From Deltaproteobacteria bacterium (GTDB lineage: Bacteria > Desulfobacterota > GWC2-55-46): a stretch of 8,437 nucleotides of DNA. The stretch lies in assembly GCA_016219075.1 (NCBI GenBank), contig JACRCJ010000332.1:1-8437 (forward strand), given 5' to 3'. Under the pieces are notes generated by a model. It did no database searches. It was given only the letters and a program-made list of their open reading frames with translations, and was not told where the DNA came from. A program made the translations under genes and the position numbers. Below, one piece after another: positions 1 to 5,462 of this stretch (its first letter is position 1; every line of letters begins with the position of its first letter).

Positions 1-122
1 AGAACGGTAAAAACGGCAAGGTCATCGTCTGCGCCGCAATGCGAAAGCTCGTTCACATAATCTACGGCGTACTAAAAACCGGCAAGCCATTCAATCCGCA
101 TCACGCGCAAAATATCGCTTGA
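1..122 (+). CDS. IS110-family transposase, C-terminal fragment (5' end outside window)
   Basis: An open frame enters from the left edge (first full codon at base 3) and stops with TGA at 120-122. The 39 visible residues include CAAMRKLVHIIYGVLKTGKP, which matches the conserved C-terminal helix of IS110/IS116/IS902 transposases (a small-residue run, then MRKL, then a Leu/Ile-rich helix, then a KTGKPF-like end). This family has an N-terminal RuvC-like DEDD domain and a C-terminal domain with a catalytic serine. Both lie upstream of the window, so activity cannot be judged. IS110 elements usually lack clear terminal inverted repeats, and none is visible after the stop codon. The gene converges on the PAS-domain gene, whose stop codon lies only 23 bases further on. 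Identification rests on this short tail. Confidence 0.8.
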   Translation, partial: NGKNGKVIVCAAMRKLVHIIYGVLKTGKPFNPHHAQNIA

Positions 123-145
123 CGGACAAAACGGTATCTACTTTA

Positions 146-1492
146 TTAGATAAACTCTTCCGTATCAAGGCCGGGCCAGCCTTCTCCGATACCCTCGACC
201 CCCCGCTGCATGAAAAGGATGCTCGTTATCGTGTCCTTGTGGTTTTTCACCGGGGTTATAAGCCCGGTAAAGAAGGCGACGGCGCCTGTCTTGTTCACGC
301 ACCGTACCCTTCCCTTCCAGGCGTTGCCTTCAAAAACAGTAAGCCACATGCTGTCGTTCTCATGGATATCCACGCCGGTGATAATCGATTTTATGCTCAG
401 CCCAATCGATTCAAAGGCGTTATATCCGGCCATCTTCCGGAAGGCCGGGTTGACGTAATCTATCAGGCCCCTTATGTCCGTGATGGAGACCCACGCGGGG
501 CTGTGCTCGGCTGCCGTGTGAAAACGTTTCAGCTCAAGGTCGGCGAACCTGTTCCGGGAGATGTCCTTGAAGACGCCCTGGACCAGCTTCCTCCCGTTTA
601 CCTCGATAACCGAGGCGAATATCTCGACCGGGACCTTACGCCCCTCCCTGTTGAATACGAAGACATCCTTGAGTGATAGCTTGGAGCGGGACCCGGCCTC
701 CTTGAAAAGCTTTATGTATCGTCCGGCGTCGTTCTTCGGGTGGAGCTCTTTCTGATGCATGCCTATTATTTCGTTTGCGGGGACCCCGATCAGCTCTTCG
801 GCCTTGCTGTTTGCGTATATGATTATCCCGGTCTCGGCGTCAGCCAGGAAAAACGCGTCGTTTACGGACCCAAGGAGGGCCCGGTACATATTTTCATGGT
901 CTCCTAACTCTTTTTCCAGCCTTTCGCGGGCGGCCGCCTGCTTAAGGAGCTCTTCGTTGACGGAAATGAGCTCGGCTGTCCGCTCGTTGAGTATCCCTTC
1001 GAGATGCGCCCTGTAGAGGTCGAGCTCATCTTCTATCTGCCGCCGGGCGGTCGTTTCCCTCGCTATGCCCATGAACCCGGTGACCCAGCCCCGCTCGTCC
1101 CTCACCGGGGTATTCCTGAACTCGCAGAGCGTCCCCGTATCCTTGAAAAAAAGCTCACACTGGGTCGCCTCTCCGTTGAGGGCCCTTAGACGCGCGTCAT
1201 CCGCCTTTTTCAGGCACCTTTCATCTATAAGGCGCGCGAAGGGCTTTCCGATAAAATCCTCCACGTTTTGTCCCGTAAGCCGCTCGAACGCCTCATTGAC
1301 ATATATGATATTGCCATCCGCGTCGCAGATATACGCGAGGTCTGATATGCCTGACAATAAAAGGCTAAACCGCGTCAAGGCCTCGTAAGCCTTCTTGTTC
1401 TCCTGCTTGAATTGCTCCAGCTCTCCTGCCTTCTGCCGGAGCCGGAGGTATTCCTTTATCAGGGTTGTCTTTATGTTTTTTTCCTGTTGCAT
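146..1492 (-). CDS. Triple PAS-domain sensor protein without visible output domain
   Basis: A cytoplasmic, soluble sensor-like protein of 448 residues from the ATG at 1492. A longer in-frame TTG start at 1558 would give 470 residues. I prefer 1492 because the 22 extra residues are encoded by dispersed repeat R2. Neither start has a clear Shine-Dalgarno sequence. Numbering below is for the long form. An N-terminal coiled coil covers about 25-62. PAS1 is at about 60-172 (YVNEAFERLTG, then FRNTPVRDERGWVTGFMGIARE). A long coiled coil follows at about 172-222. PAS2 is at about 224-336 (IIYANSKAEELIG, ending FKDIS), and PAS3 at about 344-453 (YVNPAFRKMAGY). No transmembrane segment, histidine kinase, GGDEF, EAL or HTH domain follows PAS3. 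PAS domains bind small ligands, haem or flavin, or mediate dimerisation, and the ligand here is unknown. The protein ends beside an IS110 element, so it may be a truncated sensor kinase. It may equally be a natural stand-alone PAS protein. Confidence 0.85.
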   Translation of the reverse strand: MQQEKNIKTTLIKEYLRLRQKAGELEQFKQENKKAYEALTRFSLLLSGISDLAYICDADGNIIYVNEAFERLTGQNVEDFIGKPFARLIDERCLKKADDARLRALNGEATQCELFFKDTGTLCEFRNTPVRDERGWVTGFMGIARETTARRQIEDELDLYRAHLEGILNERTAELISVNEELLKQAAARERLEKELGDHENMYRALLGSVNDAFFLADAETGIIIYANSKAEELIGVPANEIIGMHQKELHPKNDAGRYIKLFKEAGSRSKLSLKDVFVFNREGRKVPVEIFASVIEVNGRKLVQGVFKDISRNRFADLELKRFHTAAEHSPAWVSITDIRGLIDYVNPAFRKMAGYNAFESIGLSIKSIITGVDIHENDSMWLTVFEGNAWKGRVRCVNKTGAVAFFTGLITPVKNHKDTITSILFMQRGVEGIGEGWPGLDTEEFI

Positions 1493-1527
1493 TAAACGCC
1501 CAAGGTGTAAACAGGTTGATTGAATCA

Positions 1528-1616
1528 CCCCGCCATAAATGGCGGGGATTGTCGGCAAGGTACTTGACTTTAATATAGCCCTTTGATGCGCCCCTTAAAA
1601 GGGCGGAATTTCCGCC
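1528..1616. repeat. Dispersed repeat R2, copy A (89 bp)
   Basis: This 89-bp segment recurs at 5629-5717 in the same orientation, with 11 mismatches and no gaps by manual alignment. It opens with a perfect palindrome, CCCCGCCAT-AA-ATGGCGGGG (1528-1547). It closes with two overlapping GC-rich inverted repeats: CGCCC/GGGCG around TTAAAA, and GGCGGAA/TTCCGCC at 1602-1616. It lies between the likely promoter (1665-1692) and start codon of the PAS gene, so it would be transcribed in that gene's 5' leader. It extends an open frame on the minus strand, but most differences between the copies would change amino acids, which argues against a coding role. Confidence 0.8.
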
Positions 1617-1664
1617 AAGTACACGCTTGAAAGTAAGTTCGAGTTTAAGTTTTACCTTGTGCAC

Positions 1665-1692
1665 ATTTTAATAGAATATTTCAAAAAGTAAA
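1665..1692 (-). promoter_or_regulatory. Possible sigma-70-type promoter for the PAS gene
   Basis: On the minus strand, TTTACT (1692 to 1687) and TAAAAT (1670 to 1665) are separated by 16 bases in an AT-rich tract. They match the -35 and -10 consensus hexamers at four and five of six positions. Transcription would start near 1658 and give a leader of about 165 nt that contains repeat R2 copy A. This is a sequence match only. Confidence 0.4.
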
Positions 1693-1740
1693 GTATATTT
1701 TCTTAAATCATTAACTTTTTACAGAGATTTTGCATTTTTT

Positions 1741-1820
1741 GAACACGCATAGCGAGCACATCGAAATCGAATTTTTTCCTTATGTGTCGAAGATTCCCCG
1801 AAGAAAAGCTGCAGGGAGAT
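1741..1820. repeat. Dispersed repeat R1, copy 1 (one-hairpin version)
   Basis: This is one of four copies of a palindromic repeat family, the others being at 4128-4175, 5463-5576 and 7223-7332. It starts with the shared end GAACACGCATAGCGAGC and continues through the shared middle block TTATGTGTCGAAGATTCCCC to a degenerate hairpin ending GGGAGAT. Compared with the complement of copy 3, it lacks the second hairpin next to the GAACACG end and keeps the middle spacer. Its stem is eroded (CCCCGAAG against CTGCAGGG), so this is probably an old copy. Confidence 0.8.
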
Positions 1821-1837
1821 GAAACAAGTAAGGTCGT

Positions 1838-1980
1838 GTCCGGGGTAAGGGATGGCCTGAGGCTCTCCCGGACTGGGGGCTGCGTAGTTTGTAAAAGAGA
1901 GCCTGGCGACTGACGAGCTCCATTGGAGGCGAGAGCTCGAAGCCGGGTGATACACCGGTGCGCTGAGCGCGCAAAAAGAC
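1838..1980. other. Strongly self-complementary segment, candidate structured RNA
   Basis: No protein-coding gene is convincing here, but complementary segments are packed closely. GTCCGGG (1838-1844) pairs with CCCGGAC (1867-1873). AGGCTCTC (1860-1867) pairs with GAGAGCCT (1897-1904). These two perfect stems interlock, so they form either a pseudoknot or two alternative folds. GAGCTC (1915-1920) pairs with GAGCTC (1933-1938). GCGC-TGA-GCGC follows at about 1960-1970. CAAAAA-GACA-TTTTTG (1972-1987) lies just past the end. An ordinary intergenic gap would not be expected to hold this many. I do not recognise a known RNA family (tmRNA, 6S RNA, RNase P or a common riboswitch), and the strand is undetermined. 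It could also be a relic of a mobile element. Confidence 0.4.
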
Positions 1981-2189
1981 ATTTTTGTAAAAGCTCGTCA
2001 AGCCGCGAGGCATTAGACTAAAACAGACTAATTATCTCAAGGTATTTTCCTTTTGGAATCAGCATATTGCATGCCGAAAAAAATTTGTTTTTCTAATCGC
2101 CCCTTAATACCGTCTTATATAAAATAGGGCTGTAAGGCAGGCAAAAATAGAAGGAGAGGAAAGTCTTAAGCAAGAAAGGAGTGATGAAG

Positions 2190-2276
2190 ATGAATAAGGT
2201 ATACATCGCGCTGGCTGTCACTGTTCTGATAGTATCGAGGATCTTCGCAGCGGCAGTGCTCACCGGCACTATATAA
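2190..2276 (+). CDS. Small hydrophobic peptide, 28 residues, unknown function
   Basis: A mini-gene with the hallmarks of real expression. An AAAGGAG Shine-Dalgarno sequence (2176-2182) lies seven bases before the ATG at 2190. The short frame is followed 24 bases later by a strong intrinsic terminator. The product begins MNKVYIALAVTVLIVSRIF and is almost entirely hydrophobic from residue 4 to 25, so it would be a single membrane-spanning peptide. An upstream in-frame ATG at 2184 (adding MK) sits too close to the Shine-Dalgarno sequence. No family is recognised. It could be a small membrane regulator, a toxin-like peptide, a subunit of a membrane complex, or an incidental frame in a small RNA of about 200 nt. 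The TATATAAAAT tract at 2116-2125 might supply the -10 element, but no good -35 is seen. Confidence 0.5.
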   Translation: MNKVYIALAVTVLIVSRIFAAAVLTGTI

Positions 2277-2300
2277 AATATAATAGCAGCCAGCCAGAAG

Positions 2301-2330
2301 AAAAGCCCCGGTCGATTGACCGGGGCTTTT
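2301..2330 (+). terminator. Strong intrinsic terminator after the small peptide gene
   Basis: A perfect 13-bp inverted repeat: AAAAGCCCCGGTC (2301-2313), loop GATT, GACCGGGGCTTTT (2318-2330). The T-run forms the 3' edge of the stem. The mirrored A-run means it could also work in the opposite direction. It isolates the small transcript from the nitrite reductase promoter region downstream. Confidence 0.9.
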
Positions 2331-2374
2331 GTTGCTTTGCTGAGGCCGCGAGGCGGTTCATATCATCTACAGGT

Positions 2375-2435
2375 TGCGGAAAAACTATTTTAGCCTGTCA
2401 TTCTGAGCGTAGTGAAAGATCTCGGGTTTTCCGCA
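2375..2435. repeat. Inverted-repeat mini-element carrying a TCATTCTGAGCG motif
   Basis: A perfect 9-bp inverted repeat, TGCGGAAAA (2375-2383) and TTTTCCGCA (2427-2435), encloses 43 bases. These contain TCATTCTGAGCGTAGTGAAA and then GATCT (2399-2423). Dispersed short sequences resembling TCATTCTGAGCGnAGCGAAGAATCT occur between genes in many unrelated bacterial genomes, and I recognise this as one of that type. No coding capacity is present. It may be a miniature mobile element or simply a hairpin-forming repeat. Only one copy lies in this window. Confidence 0.5.
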
Positions 2436-2520
2436 GCTGCTTTAGAATCAAAAAAACATATATTGATTAATAACTTAACTGCAAAAGCCTGTAACATGTA
2501 GACACATGCATTTAAAAAAA

Positions 2521-2562
2521 TTGATAATTATCATTGTGGACCTATACAAACACTAATATAAT
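2521..2562 (+). promoter_or_regulatory. FNR/DNR-type class II promoter, probably for the nitrite reductase
   Basis: TTGAT-AATT-ATCAT (2521-2534) matches nine of ten specific positions of the FNR/DNR/NNR half-site consensus TTGAT-N4-ATCAA. A perfect -10 hexamer TATAAT lies at 2557-2562. If transcription starts about seven bases later (near 2569), the site is centred at -41.5, the standard class II activator position. No good -35 hexamer is present, as expected for an activator-dependent promoter. CRP/FNR-family regulators of this kind switch on denitrification genes at low oxygen or in response to NO. The next sizeable plus-strand gene is the nitrite reductase at 2945, implying a leader of about 375 nt. 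A role in driving that gene is inferred. Confidence 0.6.
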
Positions 2563-2944
2563 GTGTATACAACTCTTAATCTCTTTCCCGTAATGATACT
2601 TCCCTGGGTTTACCCTGCGCGGACTTTTAAATACGAGCCCGCCATAACTTCACCCTTTTGGGGTGAGTGTCTTATCTTTTGAATTCGATTAGTCCTTAAC
2701 TCCACAATAAATATAAGGCTCTTTGCATACTCCTGACGGCTTAATGCGAAAATCTCTAAGAGGTCCCGGAAGATCGCTTTTGTGGACAGCCTGGATGACC
2801 AGGAAATACGCACCCTGAAAGGCGGAAGGAGGCGCTACGGATCAGGGGATATGACGGCCGCACTTATAAATATAATGATGTGTATCAAGTCATACTAACG
2901 GTTGGACTTTTAAAAGTCAGGGAAAACACAGGAGGGGTCTGAGT
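2563..2944 (+). other. Long leader or gap before the nitrite reductase, no convincing gene
   Basis: I see no convincing gene between the FNR-type promoter and the nitrite reductase. A 29-residue frame at 2593-2682 lacks a ribosome binding site. A frame open from 2737 to the TAA at 2896-2898, with a possible GTG start at 2782, encodes an unrecognised 38-residue stretch that could be a gene relic. TCACCC-TTTTG-GGGTGA (about 2650-2666) is a small hairpin. A second -10-like TATAAT lies at 2871-2876 with no good -35. A perfect 14-bp palindrome, GACTTTTAAAAGTC (2905-2918), sits 26 bases before the nitrite reductase start and could be an operator. Confidence 0.4.
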
Positions 2945-3967
2945 ATGAAAAGAAATTTCAGAAAAAACCTAACGTGGCTCTGTCTTCCAATGGCGCTGGT
3001 AATGTTATGGGGTGCGCCGAATCTGGCGCAGGCAGAAGCGGATGCGGCCCTTGGGACTCCGCCGAATGTCGCTCCGTCGCTCAATCGCAATGAGCCGGCA
3101 AAAGTCGTGGTGAGGATTGAGACCAAGGAAAAAAAGATGCGCCTCGCGGACGGCGTTGAATATAACTTCTGGACCTTCGGCGAGACTGTGCCCGGCCCGT
3201 TCGTCAGGGTCCGTGTGGGGGATACGGTGGAGTTGCACCTTAAGAACTCCATCGACAGCAAGAACTCGCATTCCATAGACCTACATGCTGTAACAGGCCA
3301 GGGAGGCGGAGCGGCCGCCACTCAGACCCTGCCTGGCGGCGAGACCGTCATTGAGTGGAAAGCCCTCAACCCCGGCATCTTTGTCTACCATTGCGCCACG
3401 AGCGACATACCGACGCATATAGCCAATGGCATGTACGGGCTTATATATGTCGAGCCCGAAGGCGGGCTGCCCCCCGTGGACCATGAATACTACGTGATGC
3501 AGGGTGACTTCTACACCAAGGGCAAGAACGGCGAGAAGGGCCTGCAGGCGTTTTCCGTGGAAAAGGCCAACGACGAAAAACCGGAGTACGTTGTCTTCAA
3601 CGGCAGCGTCGGGGCCCTGACAGGACCCGGGGCGCTCAAGGCAAAGGTGGGCGAGACCATACGTCTGTTCGTGGGCAACGGCGGCCCCAACATGACTTCA
3701 GCCTTCCATGTAATAGGGGAAATATTCGACAAGGTATACATCGAAGGCGCCTCAGAGGCGTCTCGTAACCTTCAGACCACGCTTATCCCGCCCGGCGGAG
3801 CGGCCATAGTCGAGTTAAAGGTCGACACCCCCGCAAAATATATCCTCGTGGACCATGCCATAACAAGGGCGATACACAAGGGCGCGGTAGGCATACTCGA
3901 AGTATCCGGAGAGCCTAACGACATTCTTAAATCGATCAAAAAGGGCGGCATGGACAGCGGCCATTAG
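2945..3967 (+). CDS. nirK: Copper-containing nitrite reductase, AniA-like (class II NirK)
   Basis: A periplasmic enzyme that reduces nitrite to nitric oxide in denitrification, working as a homotrimer of two-cupredoxin-domain subunits. Its 340 residues include a Sec signal peptide, with likely cleavage after AQA (residue 30). Both domains are complete. Type 1 copper ligands are His109, Cys150, His158 and Met163 (YHC, then THIANGM). Type 2 copper ligands are His114, His149 and His304. The catalytic pair is Asp112 (SIDLHA) and His255 (AFHVIGEIFD). TGQGGGAAAT, QGDFYTKGK and FNGSVGALTG closely resemble Neisseria AniA, so it belongs to that branch and not to the classic Alcaligenes type. Unusually, NSHSIDLHA replaces the common PHNxDFHA around the first histidine. 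GGAGGGG (2931-2937) is a good ribosome binding site. The gene stands alone, with an FNR-type promoter far upstream and terminators behind it. Azurins or cytochromes c are the usual donors, and the cytochrome gene next door is a candidate. Confidence 0.93.
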   Translation: MKRNFRKNLTWLCLPMALVMLWGAPNLAQAEADAALGTPPNVAPSLNRNEPAKVVVRIETKEKKMRLADGVEYNFWTFGETVPGPFVRVRVGDTVELHLKNSIDSKNSHSIDLHAVTGQGGGAAATQTLPGGETVIEWKALNPGIFVYHCATSDIPTHIANGMYGLIYVEPEGGLPPVDHEYYVMQGDFYTKGKNGEKGLQAFSVEKANDEKPEYVVFNGSVGALTGPGALKAKVGETIRLFVGNGGPNMTSAFHVIGEIFDKVYIEGASEASRNLQTTLIPPGGAAIVELKVDTPAKYILVDHAITRAIHKGAVGILEVSGEPNDILKSIKKGGMDSGH

Positions 3968-3981
3968 GCGTTAATGTCCTG

Positions 3982-3997
3982 AAACGGCGCCGTTTTT
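3982..3997 (+). terminator. Possible short terminator after nirK
   Basis: The perfect palindrome AAACGGCGCCGTTT (3982-3995) runs straight into extra T residues, 14 bases after the nitrite reductase stop codon. It can fold with a GCGC loop. It is weaker than the hairpin at 4013-4043 and may act together with it. Confidence 0.4.
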
Positions 3998-4012
3998 AAG
4001 CGGGCTGGGCCT

Positions 4013-4049
4013 ACGGGGATTCGGGGTACAACCGGGTCCCCGTATTTTA
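4013..4049 (+). terminator. Intrinsic terminator after nirK
   Basis: ACGGGGA (4013-4019) pairs with TCCCCGT (4037-4043). The stem extends inward through two G-T pairs to CGG/CCG, and ATTTTAT follows. It lies 45 bases after the nitrite reductase stop codon and separates that gene from the cytochrome gene. Confidence 0.7.
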
Positions 4050-4080
4050 TATCGATAGTCCGTTACTGTCTGCCGACGGT

Positions 4081-4098
4081 GGCCTTCGGGCCTTTTTT
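4081..4098 (+). terminator. Possible UUCG-loop terminator
   Basis: GGCC-TTCG-GGCC followed by six T residues. The stem is only 4 bp, but it is capped by a stable UUCG tetraloop. It is the third terminator-like structure between nirK and the cytochrome gene, which suggests strong insulation between the two transcripts. Confidence 0.4.
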
Positions 4099-4127
4099 CA
4101 AGCTTCCAATAACCATGCCGACGAAAT

Positions 4128-4175
4128 GAACACGCATAGCGAGCGCATTCCCCGAAGAAAAGCTGCGGGGAGATT
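4128..4175. repeat. Dispersed repeat R1, copy 2 (shortest version)
   Basis: It begins GAACACGCATAGCGAGCGCA and passes directly into a single hairpin block, CCCCGAAGAAAAGCTGCGGGG less its first base, ending AGATT. Relative to the two-hairpin copies 3 and 4 it lacks the middle spacer and one hairpin, as though recombination had occurred between the two hairpins. It lies 38 bases before the diheme cytochrome start codon, so it is probably in that gene's leader. Confidence 0.85.
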
Positions 4176-4213
4176 AAATTTTTCAGGAATATCCCAAGTA
4201 ACGCGGGGGGACC

Positions 4214-5014
4214 ATGAAAAAGAAGAACTCTTTTATGCCGCTGGTATTTTTATTCATTATCATGACAATAAGTTATCCGGGCGCCGGGGCGCTTGCCGAG
4301 GACTCGCTCGCTCCCAGGATAAACCCCGGGCGGTTGCGTTCAATAAGGCTTATAAAGAACCCACTCCCATTGGATGAGCAATCCGTGGCCGCTGGAAAGG
4401 AAATATATTTTGGCAAAGGCATCTGCTTCAGCTGTCATGGGGATACCGGAAAGGGCAACGGACCGAGCGGAGCAGGCCTTGACCCGAGGCCGAGGGACTT
4501 TACAAGCATCGCATGGCAGAAAGTCAGGACCGACGCGGAGATTTACACCGTCATTAATGAGGGCACTCAGTTCGGGATGATGGCTTACGGCAACAGCCTG
4601 ACCGAAGAGGAGCGCTGGGACCTCGTTAATTACATAAGGACGCTCGGGGTCGCGGAAGATTTCCCTCCAAGGGTAAATCCCGGGAGATTGCCCGAAGTAA
4701 AGCTTATGAAGAACCCGGTCAGACCGGATAGCAAGTCAGTGGCCCTGGGTAAGGAAATATATTTTGGGAAAGGCATATGCGTCAGCTGCCATGGGGAATC
4801 AGGCAAGGGTGACGGACAGAGCGGAGCTTCTTTTAATCCGGGACCAAGGGATTTCACAAACACAACATGGCAAAACCTTAGGACAGACGGAGAGATTTTT
4901 GTCGCCATAAATGAAGGCACGCAGCTTGGAATGATGGCGTTCGGCGATAACCTGACCGAACAGGAAGTTTGGAGCCTCGTCAATTACCTGAGGGAGATCG
5001 GTAAAGGCAAATAA
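4214..5014 (+). CDS. Periplasmic diheme cytochrome c built from a tandem duplication
   Basis: A 266-residue exported electron carrier. A hydrophobic signal peptide with likely cleavage after GALA (residue 28) is followed by two class I cytochrome c units. Unit 1 starts near residue 35 and unit 2 near 153, a period of 118 residues (354 bp). Each unit runs R-x-NPGRL, KNP, GKEIYFGKGIC-x-SCHG, then GTQ-x-GMMA and a C-terminal helix (WDLVNYIRTL or WSLVNYLREI). The heme sites are Cys71-Cys74-His75 and Cys189-Cys192-His193. Met122/123 and Met240/241 are likely axial ligands. The heme segments are identical at 18 of 20 positions, so the duplication is fairly recent or under strong constraint. GGGGGG (4205-4210) serves as an unusual ribosome binding site. 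The gene has its own terminator and is not fused to the reductase. It may feed electrons to NirK or receive them from the porin-cytochrome, but that link is inferred from proximity. Confidence 0.9.
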   Translation: MKKKNSFMPLVFLFIIMTISYPGAGALAEDSLAPRINPGRLRSIRLIKNPLPLDEQSVAAGKEIYFGKGICFSCHGDTGKGNGPSGAGLDPRPRDFTSIAWQKVRTDAEIYTVINEGTQFGMMAYGNSLTEEERWDLVNYIRTLGVAEDFPPRVNPGRLPEVKLMKNPVRPDSKSVALGKEIYFGKGICVSCHGESGKGDGQSGASFNPGPRDFTNTTWQNLRTDGEIFVAINEGTQLGMMAFGDNLTEQEVWSLVNYLREIGKGK

Positions 5015-5028
5015 ATATGTCGGCACAT

Positions 5029-5065
5029 CAAAACCCCAAAGCCCAACGGCATTGGGGTTTTGTTA
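5029..5065. terminator. Bidirectional terminator between the cytochrome and tRNA-Leu genes
   Basis: CAAAACCCCAA (5029-5039) pairs with TTGGGGTTTTG (5052-5062), and an inner GCC-CAAC-GGC extends the hairpin. Because the stem ends in A-runs and T-runs, it yields U-tracts on both strands. It begins 15 bases after the cytochrome stop codon and also lies downstream of the convergent tRNA gene. Confidence 0.85.
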
Positions 5066-5169
5066 TTGTGCGGAATGTTACGGGTAACTACTGGCAGCCG
5101 AATAGTCTTGTAGGGGTTCTGTGGCAAGGTCTTGTTCTACGGGACACAGGAACCGTTCCCATCCTCAAC

Positions 5170-5256
5170 TGGTGCCCGAGGCCGGGGTCGAACCGGCACG
5201 TGGTTGCCCACTCGGGATTTTAAGTCCCGTGCGTCTACCAATTCCGCCACTCGGGC
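5170..5256 (-). tRNA. tRNA-Leu (UAA anticodon)
   Basis: A full 87-nt class II tRNA with CCA encoded in the DNA. On the minus strand the acceptor stem is GCCCGAG/CTCGGGC. The D-arm includes GCGGAATTGGTAGACGC. The anticodon stem is CGGGA/TCCCG with loop CTTAAAA, so the anticodon is UAA (bases 5222-5220), reading UUA and UUG. The long variable arm, GTGG-GCAA-CCAC, is typical of leucine tRNAs. The T-arm is GCCGG-TTCGACC-CCGGC. All stems pair, so the gene appears functional. The shared hairpin at 5029-5062 probably ends its transcript. Confidence 0.97.
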
Positions 5257-5276
5257 TTTTTAAGGGAGGATAAGTG

Positions 5277-5304
5277 ATTATATTATGCCATTTATGCGGC
5301 GCAA
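5277..5304 (-). promoter_or_regulatory. Likely promoter of tRNA-Leu
   Basis: On the minus strand a perfect TATAAT (5282 to 5277) lies 20 bases before the mature tRNA 5' end. A weak -35, TTGCGC (5304 to 5299), is 16 bases upstream of it. A second arrangement further up, TTGACA (5351 to 5346) with TAACAC (5328 to 5323) and a 17-base spacer, has a better -35 and a poorer -10. Either could start the transcript. Confidence 0.45.
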
Positions 5305-5462
5305 CCGCCACCAGGCATTTCAGTGTTATCAAATATTTAAACCCCTGTCAATAAATTGCGCCTCTGCCGGGCGGGGATAACTTGTTTCCGTGCACCGGAC
5401 AATGAAACATGGCTCGACGATCTACAAAAAAGCCAAGAATAGCAGGGGTCTGAAAAGTGTTG

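Noticed and set aside
119..676. 185-residue plus-strand frame opposite the PAS gene
   Set aside because: It lies wholly antisense to a well-supported PAS-domain gene, has no ribosome binding site and resembles no family; its frame is a by-product of codon bias on the other strand.
1365..1664. 99-residue minus-strand frame overlapping the PAS gene 5' end
   Set aside because: Its most conserved part is repeat R2, and copy B shows many amino-acid changes and no start codon. The rest overlaps the PAS gene in another frame.
1780..2013. 77-residue minus-strand frame over the structured segment
   Set aside because: No ribosome binding site and no recognisable motif; the overlapping inverted repeats explain the sequence better than a protein does.
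2521..2539. Fur box (GATAATTATCATT)
   Set aside because: It resembles part of a Fur site, but the TTGAT-N4-ATCAT symmetry and exact -41.5 spacing to a -10 hexamer fit a CRP/FNR-family site better. Fur is not excluded.
2782..2898. 38-residue frame with a GTG start upstream of nirK
   Set aside because: No good ribosome binding site and no recognised family; it is kept only as a possible relic in the leader description.
4126..4377. Frames beginning MNTHSERIP at 4126 (+) and 5578 (-)
   Set aside because: Both begin inside copies of repeat R1 and share only that repeat-encoded start; neither has a ribosome binding site or family resemblance.
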